From Amborella trichopoda (taxonomy: Eukaryota; Streptophyta; Magnoliopsida; Amborellales; Amborellaceae): a DNA stretch of 64,000 nt. Shown here one piece after another: positions 1 through 11,553 of the stretch. How positions within the stretch are numbered: the stretch's first letter is position 1; each line of letters starts with the position of its first letter. The stretch covers positions 2,582,334 through 2,646,333 of the forward strand of contig NW_006500356.1 in NCBI RefSeq assembly GCF_000471905.2, in the 5' to 3' direction. The position numbers and the translations under genes are program-made. The notes beneath the pieces are model-generated. The model saw only the letters and a program-made list of their open reading frames with translations, made no database searches and was not told the DNA's origin.

Positions 1-52
1 CGGTTCACTTTATTTTGATTATTTAGAGCTTCGGCTCTATACAAACTGCACC
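1..52. mobile_element. Right end of a Mutator-type MITE
   Basis: Ends with GGCTCTATACAAACTGCACC, the same terminus as the copy ending at 50865. The rest lies outside the window. Confidence 0.65.
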
Positions 53-1410
53 TTTTTAAATATGACACCTATTTTTAGTATTTACTTTTCATTAATTGTT
101 TTCTTGTTTTCTTTTCCACAATATACTTTTTTTATTTTTTTATTGTTTCCAATGGTATTTCAAAAGGGTGGATTTTTTACTCTATAGAATCGTGTCGGAT
201 CATTAGATCAACGACCGGGATCGGTCTAAAGTGGTGATCTAAAAAATTATTACAAACACAAAAAAAAAAATCAGTCTTATAGGGGGGGGATATATATGAA
301 AAAAAAAATTAAATAGTAGGTCATAGGAAGAAACTGGGTTGAGACCTATACCATACTTAAAACTAATTTGGTCTCGAGTGTTTCTCATCTATTGCTCCAA
401 ATCAGGAATCGGGGGGTTTTTAAAAAAAGGTCTTGGGGAGAAACTAGGCTAGGACCCATACAATACCAAAACTGATACGGTCTTTGATTGTTTCGAATCT
501 ATTAATCCCAACCAAGAATCGGGAGTTTTTAAAACATTGTTGTCTAAGATACACAGGTTTGAACCGAGCTTTCAAGTTTCGAACCAAGCATTCACTGAGA
601 AATAATCGCGACACAAGTTTAAAATTTGGCTTCAAGTTTCAAACCGAACATTTCACTAGAAAAATTAGTGAAAGTGAAGTATGGCCATTTGTCTTTCTTC
701 TATACGACCGTTTGAAGTTCTGAACCATCCCATTGTATCACTAATTTAGCATGGAGCCTGAAATAAATTTTTTTGAAAGTTGTGATAAATTTCTATACGT
801 TAGATTTTACATTTAATAACTAAAAAAAAGTTACGACATTCTTGAAAAAAAATGAATGATCTCATAAAATACAATCCTATTTACTTATTTGGGTTTCAAG
901 CCTATAATAGACGTCATTCAAGTATTTTTGACAAATAATAAAAGAGGAATTTTTTAAGTGAGAGGCTCCAAGATTAACAATGACCTTTAGGACAGGGTAG
1001 GGATAGACTGCTACAATATGATGTCAAGGGTTTTATCTTTAATGAGGTCATAAATTAATATTCAAAAAAGAAAAAAAAAAGAAAAGAAAAAAAAAGATCC
1101 GAGCTGGACATTATGAGTCCAATAGCGTTGTTTCCCTTGCTCACAAAAAAAATAAAATAAATGAATGAAAAGAGTTGCCCAATAAAACCATGGTTGGTTT
1201 AATCAACTCCTCAGTGAACTTTTAATGTTGATAGCTTAAACATATAATCGAAGAATTTGAATTATATTACAAAATCATTAAAGGGCTCAAAGTATCATTT
1301 ACGCTATAGATTTACTTTTTAATTTCATTTCATAAGTGTACCTCCTAAGCAATTTAGTTCAAAACTTTGAAAGTCAACATTTTTCACTGAAACTTTAACA
1401 AGCAGGGGCA
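53..1410. other. No gene seen
   Basis: AT-rich DNA. A GGTC-rich phrase recurs at about 305-380 and 425-500 (GGTCxxxGGxAGAAACT), suggesting an old duplication. Short frames at 444-723 show no family features. Confidence 0.6.
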
Positions 1411-1419
1411 TTTTGATAA

Positions 1420-1823
1420 GGGTGCGGTTTGTATGGAGCCTAGGCTCTAAACAATCAAATTAGAGCCTACCTTTGAATAGTATCGAGAAATGTTGTTTCA
1501 ACATTGGAAATCTTTGTGATAGCTTTAGAATATATTTTTTTCTTTATCTATAAAGTTTAAAGCTTTAAACATAGTGTGGATCAACAGATTTATGAAAACT
1601 TGAAAATCTTGAAATCGACGGTCAAAAACTACATTACGAAAATACACTATTTTCAAATCTTGAAATCCAATTTTTTTTCATGTTCATGCATCTTGATGCC
1701 GAGATGATCAATTTGAAGATATTTGAGCATCAAAACAACCTCTCCTAGTGAAATTTTAGTGAAATTTTTGAGGTAGGCTCCAATTTGATGGTTTAGAGCC
1801 TCAGCTCTATATAAACTTTTTCC
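1420..1823. mobile_element. Mutator-type MITE with perfect 9-bp target duplication
   Basis: A 404-base element with terminal inverted repeats of about 50 bases (GGAGCCTAGGCTCTAAACAA against GAGCTGAGGCTCTAAACC on the other strand). It is flanked by TTTTGATAA at 1411-1419 and 1824-1832. A 9-bp duplication with long inverted repeats indicates Mutator mobilisation. No coding capacity. Confidence 0.93.
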
Positions 1824-1891
1824 TTTTGATAATTTGGTCTACTTATGTGGCTCAAGCCAATTATGAGATACAACTAATTATTCAGGGGTTC

Positions 1892-4861
1892 TGTTGTGCA
1901 CACGAAAGCTCTAAATTCGATGGGTTGATTTTTGACAAATGAAGTATGAGAAATAAAGTATAAAACACTATCACAAGAACACAAATATTTACATGGTTCA
2001 CCCAATAGGGTTACATCCACAGGCACGACAAACAAAAATCCATTATACCAATGAAAGTTACATCAAATATTTTGAAACAAATATCGACAAAAATCCCAAG
2101 TCGAGCAAACCTTTTTAAACAACTCTACATTCCTTCTCTTTACTTCTAGTAATAACAACAACACCAGATAGAGACGCGAGAGCAACGAGAAACTAACATT
2201 CTCTCCTACTAAAAGGTGAACAACCTAAAATCTCTATAGGAACCGTTTCTTTACAAGAAACAAATAAGCCTCTCAATCTTCGGGAGTCCTAAGCAAGCAC
2301 CATCACAATGTTTCTGTTCAAATCAAGCTTTCTTCTCTATAAGAGGAAATTGCATCTTATGCACATGACGCCCTAGCTTTCTCTCTCTCTAGAGGAACTA
2401 CCATTCTCATATGGTGACCTAAATAGGGCACACAAATTCTTTGCACTTTCATCTCATATTTATAAGATTCGGAGTTCATATTAAATAGAAAACTTTCGAT
2501 ATATATAAAAAAACCAAGAGATATATCGAAGAGTCCTAATCCTTTCTGGATTTTATTTCCCTTAGGAAATTTATCAATATAAATCTCAATCCCATAAAAT
2601 ATGAGAATATCTCGATCCCACAAATATGGGATTTACTTATGTGGGTGATTTTAGATAACACCAAATCCAAAAATCTCCACCTTGATATCAAAATCATTTA
2701 CTCACCATGCCAACATCCATTGGATAGCTTTATGGATTTTTCATCTTTTGCCAAATAACTTCCTTCATCATTCTTGCTAAAAATAATATTTGCCATTAAA
2801 TTTCTTCACCTTAAACTTTGCATTCGAAACCTTTATTGTCTGTGATACCACTTGTTGTGCTCTGATACTACTTGTTGTGTGCGCCGAAGCTCTAAACCCG
2901 ATGGGTTGATTTTTATCAAATAAAATATGAGAAATAAAATACGAAACACATATAACAAGAACACAAATATTTACGTGGTTCACCCAAGAGGTCTACATCC
3001 ACGGGCACAACAAACAGAAATCCACTATACCAATTAAAGTTACATCGAACATTTTTTATCAAACCTCGACAAAAATCCCAAGTCGAGCAAAGGCTTTTAA
3101 ACAACTCTCTATTCATTCTCTTTACTTCTTGCAATATCGACAACACCAGATAGAGACACGAGAGCAATGAGAAACTGATTTTCTCTGTTACTGAAAGGGT
3201 AACAACCGAAAATCTCCATGTGAACCGTTTTTTTTATAAGAAACAAACAAGCATCGCAATCTTCGAGAGTCCTAAAGAGGATCCATCACAGTGTTTTTGT
3301 CCAAATGAAACTTTCTTCTCTCCAAGAGGAAATTGTATCTTATGCACTGGAGGCTCTAGCTCATTCTCTTTCCAGAGGAACCACCATTTCCATATGGTGA
3401 CCCAAATAAGGCACACAAATTCTCCGCAATTCATCTCATATATATAAGATTAGGAGCCCATATTAAATAAAAAACTTCAAATAGATATCACATATATCTC
3501 AAAAGACCAAGAGATATATAGAAGAGTTCTAATCCTTTTTGGATTTCTATTTTCCTTAGGAAACTTCTCAATATAAATCTCAATCCTATAAAATATGAAA
3601 ATAACTCAATCCCATAAAATATGGGATTTACTTATGTGGGTGATTTTGGATAACACCAAATCCAATGATCTCCACCTTAATATCAAAATCACTTGCTCAC
3701 CATGCCAACATCTATTAGATAGCTTCATGGATTTTTCGTCTTTTGTCAAATAAATTTATTTATCATTCTTGCTGAAAAATAGTGTTTGTCATTAAATTTA
3801 TCCACCTCGAACTTTGCATTCGAAACTTTTATTGCCTTATCAAATACCCTAAACCAGGGCTCTGATACCACTTGTTATGCGCGTGGAGCTCTAAACTCGT
3901 TGGGTTGATTTTTGGCAAATAAAGCACAAGAAATAAAGCACAAAACACTTATCACAAGAACACAAATATTTACGTGGTTTACCCAAGAGGGCTACATCCA
4001 CGGGCACAGCAAACATAAATCCACTAGACCAATGAAAGGAACATCATAGATTTTGGAACAAACCTCGACAAAAATCCCAAATCGAGCAAACCTTTTTAAA
4101 AGAAACAAACTAAAAAGGGAACAACGAGAAACACCTTTTTGAGAGACACGAGAGCAACGAGAAACTGACTTTCTCTCTTACTAAAAAGGGAACAACTAAA
4201 AATCTCTATGGGAATCGCTACTTTACAAGAAACAAACAAGTCTCTCAATCTTCGAGAGTCTTAAAGAAACTCATTTACTTCTTGCCATATCGACAACACC
4301 AGATAGAAACGCGAGAGCAAAGAGAAACTGACTTTCTCTTTTATTAAAAGGGGAACAACCCAATATGGGAACCGCCTCTATACAAAAAACAAACAAGCCT
4401 CTCAATCTTTGGGAGTCCTAAAGAGGTTCCATCACAATGTTTCTATTCATATGAAGCTTAGTCCTAAAGAGGTTCCTTCACAATGTTTATATTCAAATGA
4501 AGCTTTCTTCTCTCAAAGAGAAAATTGCGTCTTATGCACTGAAGGCTGTAGCTCACTCTATCTTCAGAGGTACTACCATTCCTATATGGTGACCCAATAA
4601 AGCACACAAATTCTCTGCAGTTTCATCTCATATATATATAAGATTAAGATTCTATAGTAAATATGAAACTTCCGATAGATATCACATATATATCAAAAGA
4701 CCAAGAGATATATCAAAGAGTCCTAATCCTTTTTGGATTTCTATTTCTCTTAAGAAACTTATCAATATAAATCTCAATCCCATAAAATATGTTAATATCT
4801 CAATCTCACAAAATATAAGATCTACTTATGTGGGTGATTTTCGCAAGCCCCAAATCCAACA
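1892..4861 (-). mobile_element. Tandem LTR retrotransposon array (LTR-internal-LTR-internal-LTR), non-autonomous
   Basis: Three related LTRs lie at 1892-2669, 2873-3664 and 3873-4861, separated by two internal segments of only about 200 bases (2670-2872 and 3665-3872). On the minus strand an LTR begins TGTTGGATTTGG and ends CACAACA. A tRNA-Met primer site (GCTCTGATACCA on the plus strand) lies at 3859-3870 and, with one change, at 2859-2870. A polypurine tract (AAGGTGGAGAT on the minus strand) precedes the LTR start. No protein is encoded. The third LTR carries extra internal duplications (4140-4500). The array looks like a TRIM-type element expanded by unequal recombination. Flanks GGTTC and GATAC match at only 3 of 5. 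Confidence 0.85.
3859..3870 (-). other. tRNA-Met primer binding site of the tandem LTR array
   Basis: Minus strand reads TGGTATCAGAGC, the usual complement of initiator tRNA-Met, two bases from the LTR edge at 3873. The equivalent at 2859-2870 has one substitution. Confidence 0.85.
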
Positions 4862-5454
4862 GATACATAATAGTAATGACAATATTCTTAGTTTTGTATT
4901 GCTAACCCTGAATAACCAAAGGTATTTTTATAATGGAAAATCTTTTAATATGCGCTGGACTTCTTTTCTACATATATAGTCCAGAAAGTGTAAAGCATCC
5001 ATATTAAAGATGGATGCAAGTAGGTGTTCCATCTAAAGACAAGGCAAACTAACGGTCCAAATGTTTTCTTATTAGAAATATAATTTTTAGTTTTTCAAAT
5101 TTATTTATTTTTTCATATTCATGATCTTCATGTTAGCTATTAAATGTCCTTAAAAATTAAGTCTTAAATCCATCTCAATAGATTTATTAAGAGGCCCACA
5201 TTTCTACATGTGCAGGCTTGGTTGCATAAAAACTGAGTCTTTTTATAATTGAGTCACTTAAATGGCCAAATGACCAAAATGGCCATGATTGTTTTGGCTT
5301 CCGAACTCGACCAAGAGTAATTTGAGATTTAAAATTTTTTTTTTTTGAGGAGTGCCATTTTTTAAGAAAAACTTAAAAAGTAAACAATCCAGTGGCAAAT
5401 GAGCCCTCTTAATCCATCATTATTTTAAAAGATTAATTGAGCTTTTATATCTAT

Positions 5455-5800
5455 AGAATGATTGTAGAAGATATAAGGATGTTGAGATAGATGAGCGACA
5501 AGATAAGAAGGGATAGAATTCGAAATGAATGCATTTGAGAAAATTTAAATGTAGTTCCAATAGGCGATAAAATGAAAAACAGTCATGGGCTAACCATGTG
5601 TGGTGCACATTCAATATAACATCTGTTAGGAGGTTCGAGTTAGTTCAAGTGGAAGACTAAAAAAGAATAAAAGATAGACCCAAATTGACATAATTGAAAA
5701 TATGACCTTCATATAGCAGGATAGCAGACTAGATTAGTGTAGCCGACCTAAATTAATTGGAAAAATCTTTGACGATGATGATGATAATTTGAGCCAACAA
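5455..5800 (+). mobile_element. LINE 3' end remnant
   Basis: Plus-strand sequence shows a broken LINE C-terminus. Pieces corresponding to RRDRIRNECI and VVPIGDKMK are visible in shifting frames, and the copy ends GACGATGATGATGATAA, the usual tail. Truncated at 5' and full of stops. Confidence 0.65.
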
Positions 5801-6138
5801 TTAATATTTTGCCATATTTCACATTTCCTGACAGCCCATTTTCCTAAACTTGAAATTTAAAAATCCTGAGAAAATCCCTTCATTTTTTGATATCCTAAAC
5901 TTCTAATACGTAACAATGCCTAATTTTGGCCCTAAAACGAAAAACTTTTGGAAAAAAAAAACAGAAAGCAAAAAAGTACCAAAATGTCATTTGGTTAATT
6001 CCTTGGTGCCGGGGGCACGGCCAAATCCAATGGATTGTTGCCTGCTGAAATGATAGGGGTACTTCGGAAGATTTTCATTATCCAGTAGGCAAATTTAGTC
6101 CACAAAATATTTACTGAACGGCTTAGATTGTATCCCAA

Positions 6139-6161
6139 TTAGGGTTTTGCAACTATAAATA
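6139..6161 (+). promoter_or_regulatory. Telo-box plus TATA-box promoter
   Basis: The telo-box complement TTAGGGTTT (6139-6147) sits seven bases before TATAAATA (6154-6161). In plants this pairing marks promoters of translation-related genes and of independently transcribed snoRNA clusters. No long reading frame follows; a transcript would start near 6185. Confidence 0.5.
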
Positions 6162-6239
6162 CGATGCCGTGCGTCTTGCGAATGAGGGCATACAATACGC
6201 AAAATCAGGGTTACAAACTTCTATTCTCAATTTTATGAG

Positions 6240-6440
6240 ATTGAGGTACTGAGCAATTAGAGTTTCTATTTTTCTGATTTTATGTGGATTTTACATTTGT
6301 TTTTTCTTTGTTCCCTGTTATGCTTGTGTTTTTATTCCGCCATGTTGATTGATTGAGGTACTGGGCAATTAGGGTTTATATTTTGCTGATTTTATGGGGA
6401 TTTTACATTTGTTTTTTCTTTGTTCCCTGCTTTTTCATAT
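6240..6440 (+). repeat. Direct duplication after the telo-box promoter
   Basis: A segment starting GATTGAGGTACTG and containing ACATTTGTTTTTTCTTTG occurs twice (from about 6240 and 6352). A GAG|GTACTG within it could serve as a 5' splice site, and TTTGCAG|ATAGGG at about 6662-6668 as a 3' splice site. Both are inferences. Confidence 0.7.
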
Positions 6441-6721
6441 TGAATGTTTTCGTTTTAATCTACATTTGGGATTGTGAGGAAATTATAACGAGTTAGTATG
6501 ATTGATGATTACATCTTGGTTCTCGCTACGTTCTTTCTGAATCCAAATTTCTATGCATTTAATCTTATTTTGTGGGAATTTTCTCTTTTTTCTCTTATAT
6601 ATACAAATATAATTAGTTAGATCTAATGAAACCGATTTACCGCTCTCTCTTTTATATGGCTTTGCAGATAGGGATGAAGAGAATATGCATAATCCAACAC
6701 TTGATCTGACATTTCAATGTG

Positions 6722-6897
6722 AAGGATAATTTCTGGTTCTGAGTCTGTAAATTATCAATTTTCATTTCAGTATTAGTTTAGTTTCTTCTATAAATTTGAT
6801 ATTTCAATCAAGGATAATTTCTGGTTCTGAGTCTGTAAATTACCAACTTTCATTTCAGTATTGGTTTAGTTTCTTCTATAAATTTGATATTTCAATC
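6722..6897 (+). repeat. Tandem duplication of 88 bases
   Basis: Two adjacent copies begin AAGGATAATTTCTGGTTCTG and end TTTGATATTTCAATC, differing at only a few bases. Each contains the box-D-like GGTTCTGAGTCTG. Confidence 0.85.
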
Positions 6898-6980
6898 AGA
6901 TGATGAGACTCAGAAAATCTTAGGACACCTTCCTACACAGTTATAAAATAACTGTGGATGAGAAAGACTTTCTATCTCTG
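6895..6980 (+). ncRNA. Candidate C/D-box snoRNA
   Basis: A perfect box C (ATGATGA, about 6900) and box D (CTGA, about 6977) are enclosed by a short terminal stem, ATCA before box C and TGAT after box D. A weak internal C' (GGATGAG) follows a CTGT that could be D'. Length of about 85 bases fits the class. A second, weaker candidate at about 6668-6745 has a box C with one mismatch (ATGAAGA), a CTGA in the middle, and a CTGA at its end. No rRNA target could be tested. Confidence 0.3.
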
Positions 6981-7551
6981 ATGATAAGTATAATAATGGG
7001 ATATTTTTTTCCATGTTTTCTAATCTCTTTTTTTTTTTTAGATTTAATGTCTCGGAGGGTAAATATTCTGCTCAACATTCCTGCAAAATTTTGTCTTCAA
7101 AGGATATTTTTAACGCTTTATGAAACCCAAATATATTCATCAGGAAAATTTGGAGCTCGGAATGTTTTTTTATTTCCTCAATCTTACAAAAAATTGTTTT
7201 TGAGAAATAATAAGAATTATTTTGTGCTATACTAGTGTTTCAATTAATTAGAAATTTTAACCCAAACGCCGCCTTGAAACCCAAATCCTCATGTCCATCG
7301 ATCTGTAATCTCTTCTTTTTGTTTTGGAAAATTTTCTTCCTCTCTTTTGGTATCAAGTTTTTGCTTCCTTTCTTTTGTTATCTAGTTTTTGGGAAAATAT
7401 CACTAAAGCGATTACCCCTGTAACATTTTTAAGGAAAAACTTTATACAAGTGAAATTAAGGCGCGCCTCAAAAATTTTACTGCAAGAGGTTGTTTTGATG
7501 CTAAAAAAATCCTCAAATTGATTATCTTGACCGCAAGATGTATGGACCTGA

Positions 7552-8440
7552 TGCAACTGCCCGATCTAGTTTTGGGTGGTTTTGTGATCGGTTGGTATTT
7601 AAAAAATAAAATAAAAAATATGTATAAAATCTAAAAAATAAAGAAATTTGGTTTGTAATACATTTTTTAATACTTTTTAGATTATTCTAAATATTAGAAA
7701 TTGTTTTGATCATTAATACTCACTTTTATATTTTTCCATCTTTTTTGAAAAATTTTAAAAATATTATTAGCCACAAATTGATTATTTAAAAATCAGTTTA
7801 TTTTCCATTAATTTTGAACTTCATTGGAATGCATTTTGTTTGAGTGGTGTGGTTTCTATAAGGTTGCAACTTTAAGGTGCACCTTCAAATTTGATGATAA
7901 CATATTATTTTGATGTAAATTATTCTTAGGATCATCTCAAAAACTATTTTCATATCTAATTATAAAATTTCACATTATAAAAATGGTTAAAATCAAGAAG
8001 ATCTATATTCATATGAAAATTTGAAAAATGGATAGTTTAGATAATGTGTTGTAAGTAGCACTATTTATGTGACTCAAAATCCTTTTTTCTTTCGTAACCA
8101 TAGGTCTCGATGCCGAGATGCTCAATTAAAAGGTTTTTCAACATTAAAATAATATTTTTCAATGGATTTTTGAGGTTCATATGTAGTTTTACATTTTAAG
8201 TTTGTAATTTTATATAAACTTTTTCTTTTTTTATATGTTTTTTGTATTTTATCTTTTTTTTTATCTTTTTTAGTAGTTTTTTTTTATCTTTTTTATCTGT
8301 TTTTTGTATTTTAGTAGTTTTTTTAATCTGTTTTTTGTATTTTAGTAGTTTTTTTTTACCTGTTTTTATTTTTTTCAATAATTTGTTGACCGCTCGGGAC
8401 GTGTCCGGTTAGAACGGTTGAATCAGTTGGTCTACGTCAT
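7552..8440. mobile_element. hAT-type element copy, ends degraded, with MITE insert at 7846-8225
   Basis: Internal sequence matches the copies at 18790-19271 and 29550-30063 in order: GGTTTTGTGATCGG, TTTGGTTTGTAATACATT, CATTAATTTTGAACTTCATT, and a terminal CGG-rich block (8390-8430). No clear CAGTG end or target duplication remains. The reading frame on the minus strand over 8196-8378 is a translated TTTTA-rich tract. Confidence 0.7.
7846..8225. mobile_element. Mutator-type MITE nested in the hAT copy
   Basis: Starts GGTGTGGTTTCTATAAGG and ends TTATATAAACTTTTTC, as in other members. It contains the family core (CTCGATGCCGAGATGCTCAA at about 8105-8124). No 9-bp duplication was recognised. Confidence 0.7.
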
Positions 8441-8739
8441 TAGAAAAAAAAAAAAAAAAAGGATTCCAAGTTTTGAAAATTGTGCATTTTGTAATGCATT
8501 TTTGGATGTCAATTTTGAAGATTTTCATAGATTTGCTTGAGCTACACTAATTTTTAAGCTTTAAATTTTATATTTAGAGTTGAAAATAAAATTTTAAGGT
8601 TATCAATTTGTAGTATTGAAACAACATTTCTTAACTTTATTTGAAGGTGTGTTTTATTTTTTATTGTTTAGAGCCTCGGTGCATTTTATTTAGATTGTTT
8701 AGAGCGTCAGGCTTTATATGAACCGCACCCAATTGTTAA

Positions 8740-9247
8740 TGGTTCAAACATCTCTTATTTTTTCTTTTCCATTTTAATTAGAAACCTAAAAAAAAAACAC
8801 TTAAATTATGTTTATTTGACAGCGGTTGAGAAAAAAGTTACGATGATGATGAAATTATGTTTTTGGTCTAGTCCTCAGGTTATGAAAGTTGAATAGCTCT
8901 GCACTAATCAACTTGGTGCTAACTGATAAGTATAGGAGTTTTGCATCGGCCATCGGATATTTAATAGAAACGGCAGAATTAGTGATATGGAATGTCATGA
9001 AAAATTAATTAAAAAACATTTAAAAGATGGAAATCTGGGTAGAGGGACCCTGATCGTCGATCCAGTTGCCAAAGGGACGAACCTAAGAAGATAGCGAAAA
9101 AACAAAACTGAGCGTACTTTGTGATTTAGCCGAGCCGACGCCCTTTCCTTGCTGTAAACGCATTTCCCTGCCTCAAATACTACGTTTAAATTGGATGAGT
9201 AAAATCTACTTGTTAAAGACTCAAGTCGATAAGTGGTAATCTTTTAA
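8740..9247. other. No gene seen
   Basis: AT-rich intergenic DNA without recognisable repeats or coding signal. Confidence 0.6.
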
Positions 9248-9330
9248 GGAAAGGTTTATACAGGGATGAGGCTCTAAACAATCGAATGAACTAAAAAATT
9301 CACTAGAAGGGGTTTTGATCAATGTTGTCA
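9248..9330. mobile_element. Left-end fragment of a Mutator-type MITE
   Basis: Carries the terminal GGAAAGGTTTATACAGGG and GAGGCTCTAAACAATCGAAT, then the TTCACTAGAAGGGGTTTTGA segment, and stops. Confidence 0.6.
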
Positions 9331-9358
9331 GATTTGTTATTTTTTTTTTTTTTTTTTG

Positions 9359-9490
9359 CTTTGCCCTAATCTTCTGCTGAATTGGCTTGAAGCTGATTGA
9401 AGCGGCCAAAATTTCATCGCTTTGGCCTAATCTTTGGCTGATTGGCCCAATTTTGACTGCTTTGGCCTAATCTTTGGCTGATTGGCCCAA
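9359..9490. repeat. Degenerate tandem repeat (40-60 base unit)
   Basis: GCTTTGGCCTAATCTTTGGC occurs at 9419 and 9459, with a diverged copy at 9359. A separate pair of 39-40 base units (CATACGATTAATTTGGCA) follows at about 9680-9745. Confidence 0.75.
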
Positions 9491-9849
9491 ATTTGATTAC
9501 TTCAATCTAATTTTCAGTCAAATCGGCTTGAATCGGATCAAAGCGGCCCAGATTTGACCGAAACAACATCAGTCTTTACTTCGGTTCATACCTAACATTA
9601 ATGCCCAACATACTAAGGCTTTTTTATTGCTCTTGCTCGTTCATGCCTAACATACAAGGGGTTTTTTATTGCTCTCGCTTATCATACGATTAATTTGGCA
9701 CGAGCCACACTCTCGCTCATCATACGATTAATTTGGCATGGGCCACATGAGGTCGAGTAATTTACCACACAAATTGATTAGTCGGGTATTCCTTCCATTA
9801 AAGAGCGTTTTCATGGGGTAGAATCTCCTCCGGAAATGTAAGGTTTATG

Positions 9850-11280
9850 AGGCCAATCTTGAGCCACCATCCATGCTCATTTAATAGAATATTTTTGGAA
9901 CAAGAAGTCGAATATTTTTGGTACTAAAAGTCTCAAATTCAAGAACTTCTACTGCAGGTACCTTGGAATACGAAGTCATAATCACTTAAGTTCAAAGCCA
10001 GACTGACTGCTCCAATAACACATCCATAAATCAGTTATTGGTACAATAACATAAAGAAATGTAACCAATGTTTATTGGAAATAACCACCACAAAGGTTTT
10101 GTGGTTTGGGACCAAAGGCAATTAGCATTGACTATCGAATAAACCTCTTCAACTTGAGTTGGGATAAAAGCACGGAATACATTTGTCCCACAACCATCTT
10201 CAAATAAAGTATTTTTTATGGTAGCACCATGAATAGTGCATAGTAGCACTCAATACTCTAACAACTCCCATCATATGAAATAGATTCAACATCCAATTAT
10301 GAAATCTTTGGAAGAAGTGAATGAAGCAAAATATAGTTACAACATCGAAAGTCAGTGCAAAGAACTACTAGACTGACCTAGTAAATAAATCAGGAATATG
10401 GAAATAAAAACAACAATGGAGTGGAGAATGTGATTGTGTTATAAACTTGTAATCGAACAGATCAAGCAAGGTCAAATTAGTGCAACATGAAACCTAGTAG
10501 TTTGAAAGCACCATAGAGAGCAACAAAAGTCCACATACCATATAATTGACACCAATGAGTAAAATCTCTTAGTGCTTCTGGACCCCATAGTAGCAACAAA
10601 GCATGTGCTAAATTATTAGCAAGAGTAGAAGTTGTAATTGTCACCGACTAAAATCTCCTTGTGCTTCAAGACCTTACAGTAGTAATAAAGAATATGCTAA
10701 ACTATCAACAGGAGTAGAAGTTGCAGTGGTTAAAAGAAAATGCGTCCTTCCAAATAAGAGAACTAATTGCAGTGGTTAAAAGAAAATGCATCCTTCCAAA
10801 TAAGAGAACTAATCCGTGGTGTACCATGAAGTTACAAAGGTTGAACCTATGAACCACCATCCTAAAGAAAAATACAAACAACAATTGCAATCATTTTTTA
10901 ACACTTCATATCACTATGATTAAAAAAAAATATATAGTTCGATTATTTATGTGTGGTTGATTACTCACCCATTGCCCCTTCCAAAATATCGGATTTTGAA
11001 GATATAGATCCGTTGTGCAAATAAACCTAAGTAAAGGCATGTTATCCCAATTTAATTATTGTTTCCTATTCCTATATCTGATCCATGAATTGTCACATGA
11101 CTCATTAATCAGATGAAATTTATAAAAAAAACTTTCAAGGAATAAGTGATCCCTTCTTTCACAATCAGTTTCTTCTTAGATCCTATCTCCCTTTTCCATC
11201 AAACAGAAGTTCTATCTCCATGTTCCATCAAACAATATCTCCTTGTACAAGAGTTCATATTTGAGGTTGAGGAGTCTATG
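9850..11280. other. Unassigned DNA, possibly interior of a decayed LTR element
   Basis: Lies on the internal side of the primer site at 11281-11292. A 72-codon minus frame at 10031-10249 has protein-like composition ([20 protein letters not shown]) but no family was recognised, and surrounding frames are broken. Confidence 0.4.
10721..10815. repeat. 48-base tandem duplication
   Basis: GCAGTGGTTAAAAGAAAATG followed by CCTTCCAAATAAGAGAACTA occurs twice in direct succession. A larger diverged duplication (about 90 bases, 10555-10725) lies just before it. Confidence 0.8.
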
Positions 11281-11292
11281 GCTTTGATACCA

Positions 11293-11553
11293 TGATAGAA
11301 TTTTAGAATATAGAATTTCAGAATACTGTAGAGAACTCTATGTATTAATCGATTAAAAAATACACAATACTCGTATAAATATATGGTCAGTAACAGTCAC
11401 AAATAAATACTTATATCTATCATACATATCAATGACATCTAAACTTATCATAATCAAGAGATATACATCCATACGACCTAATCTAATTAGGACATACATG
11501 TCCCTACTCGATGTGTCCATATCTATCCATCAATATCTTTCCATACGATAACA
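11293..11553 (-). mobile_element. LTR of a decayed Copia-type element with primer binding site
   Basis: Minus strand runs from TGTTATCGTATGG to AATTCTATCA. It is followed immediately, at 11281-11292, by TGGTATCAAAGC, a common tRNA-Met-type primer site. The internal region would extend to lower coordinates (about 9850-11280), but no retrotransposon protein is recognisable there and the partner LTR was not seen. Confidence 0.6.

Larger units (their letters stand above)
7433..8730. mobile_element. Mutator-type MITE split by a nested hAT element, itself carrying a second MITE
   Basis: The outer element starts GGAAAAACTTTATACAAG (7433) and ends ATATGAACCGCACCC (8730). Flanks CATTTTTAA (7424-7432) and AATTGTTAA (8731-8739) match at 7 of 9 bases. 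Its left part stops near 7550 and its right part resumes near 8445. The DNA between is a hAT-family copy (about 7552-8440), itself split by another Mutator-type MITE (7846 to about 8225). Confidence 0.8.

Noticed and set aside
1892..4861. CRISPR-like or satellite interpretation of the repeated blocks
   Set aside because: Units are LTRs with TG...CA ends, primer sites and polypurine tracts, in a plant genome.
8196..8378. Lys-rich 60-codon minus-strand frame
   Set aside because: Translation of a TTTTTA-rich tract in a hAT copy.
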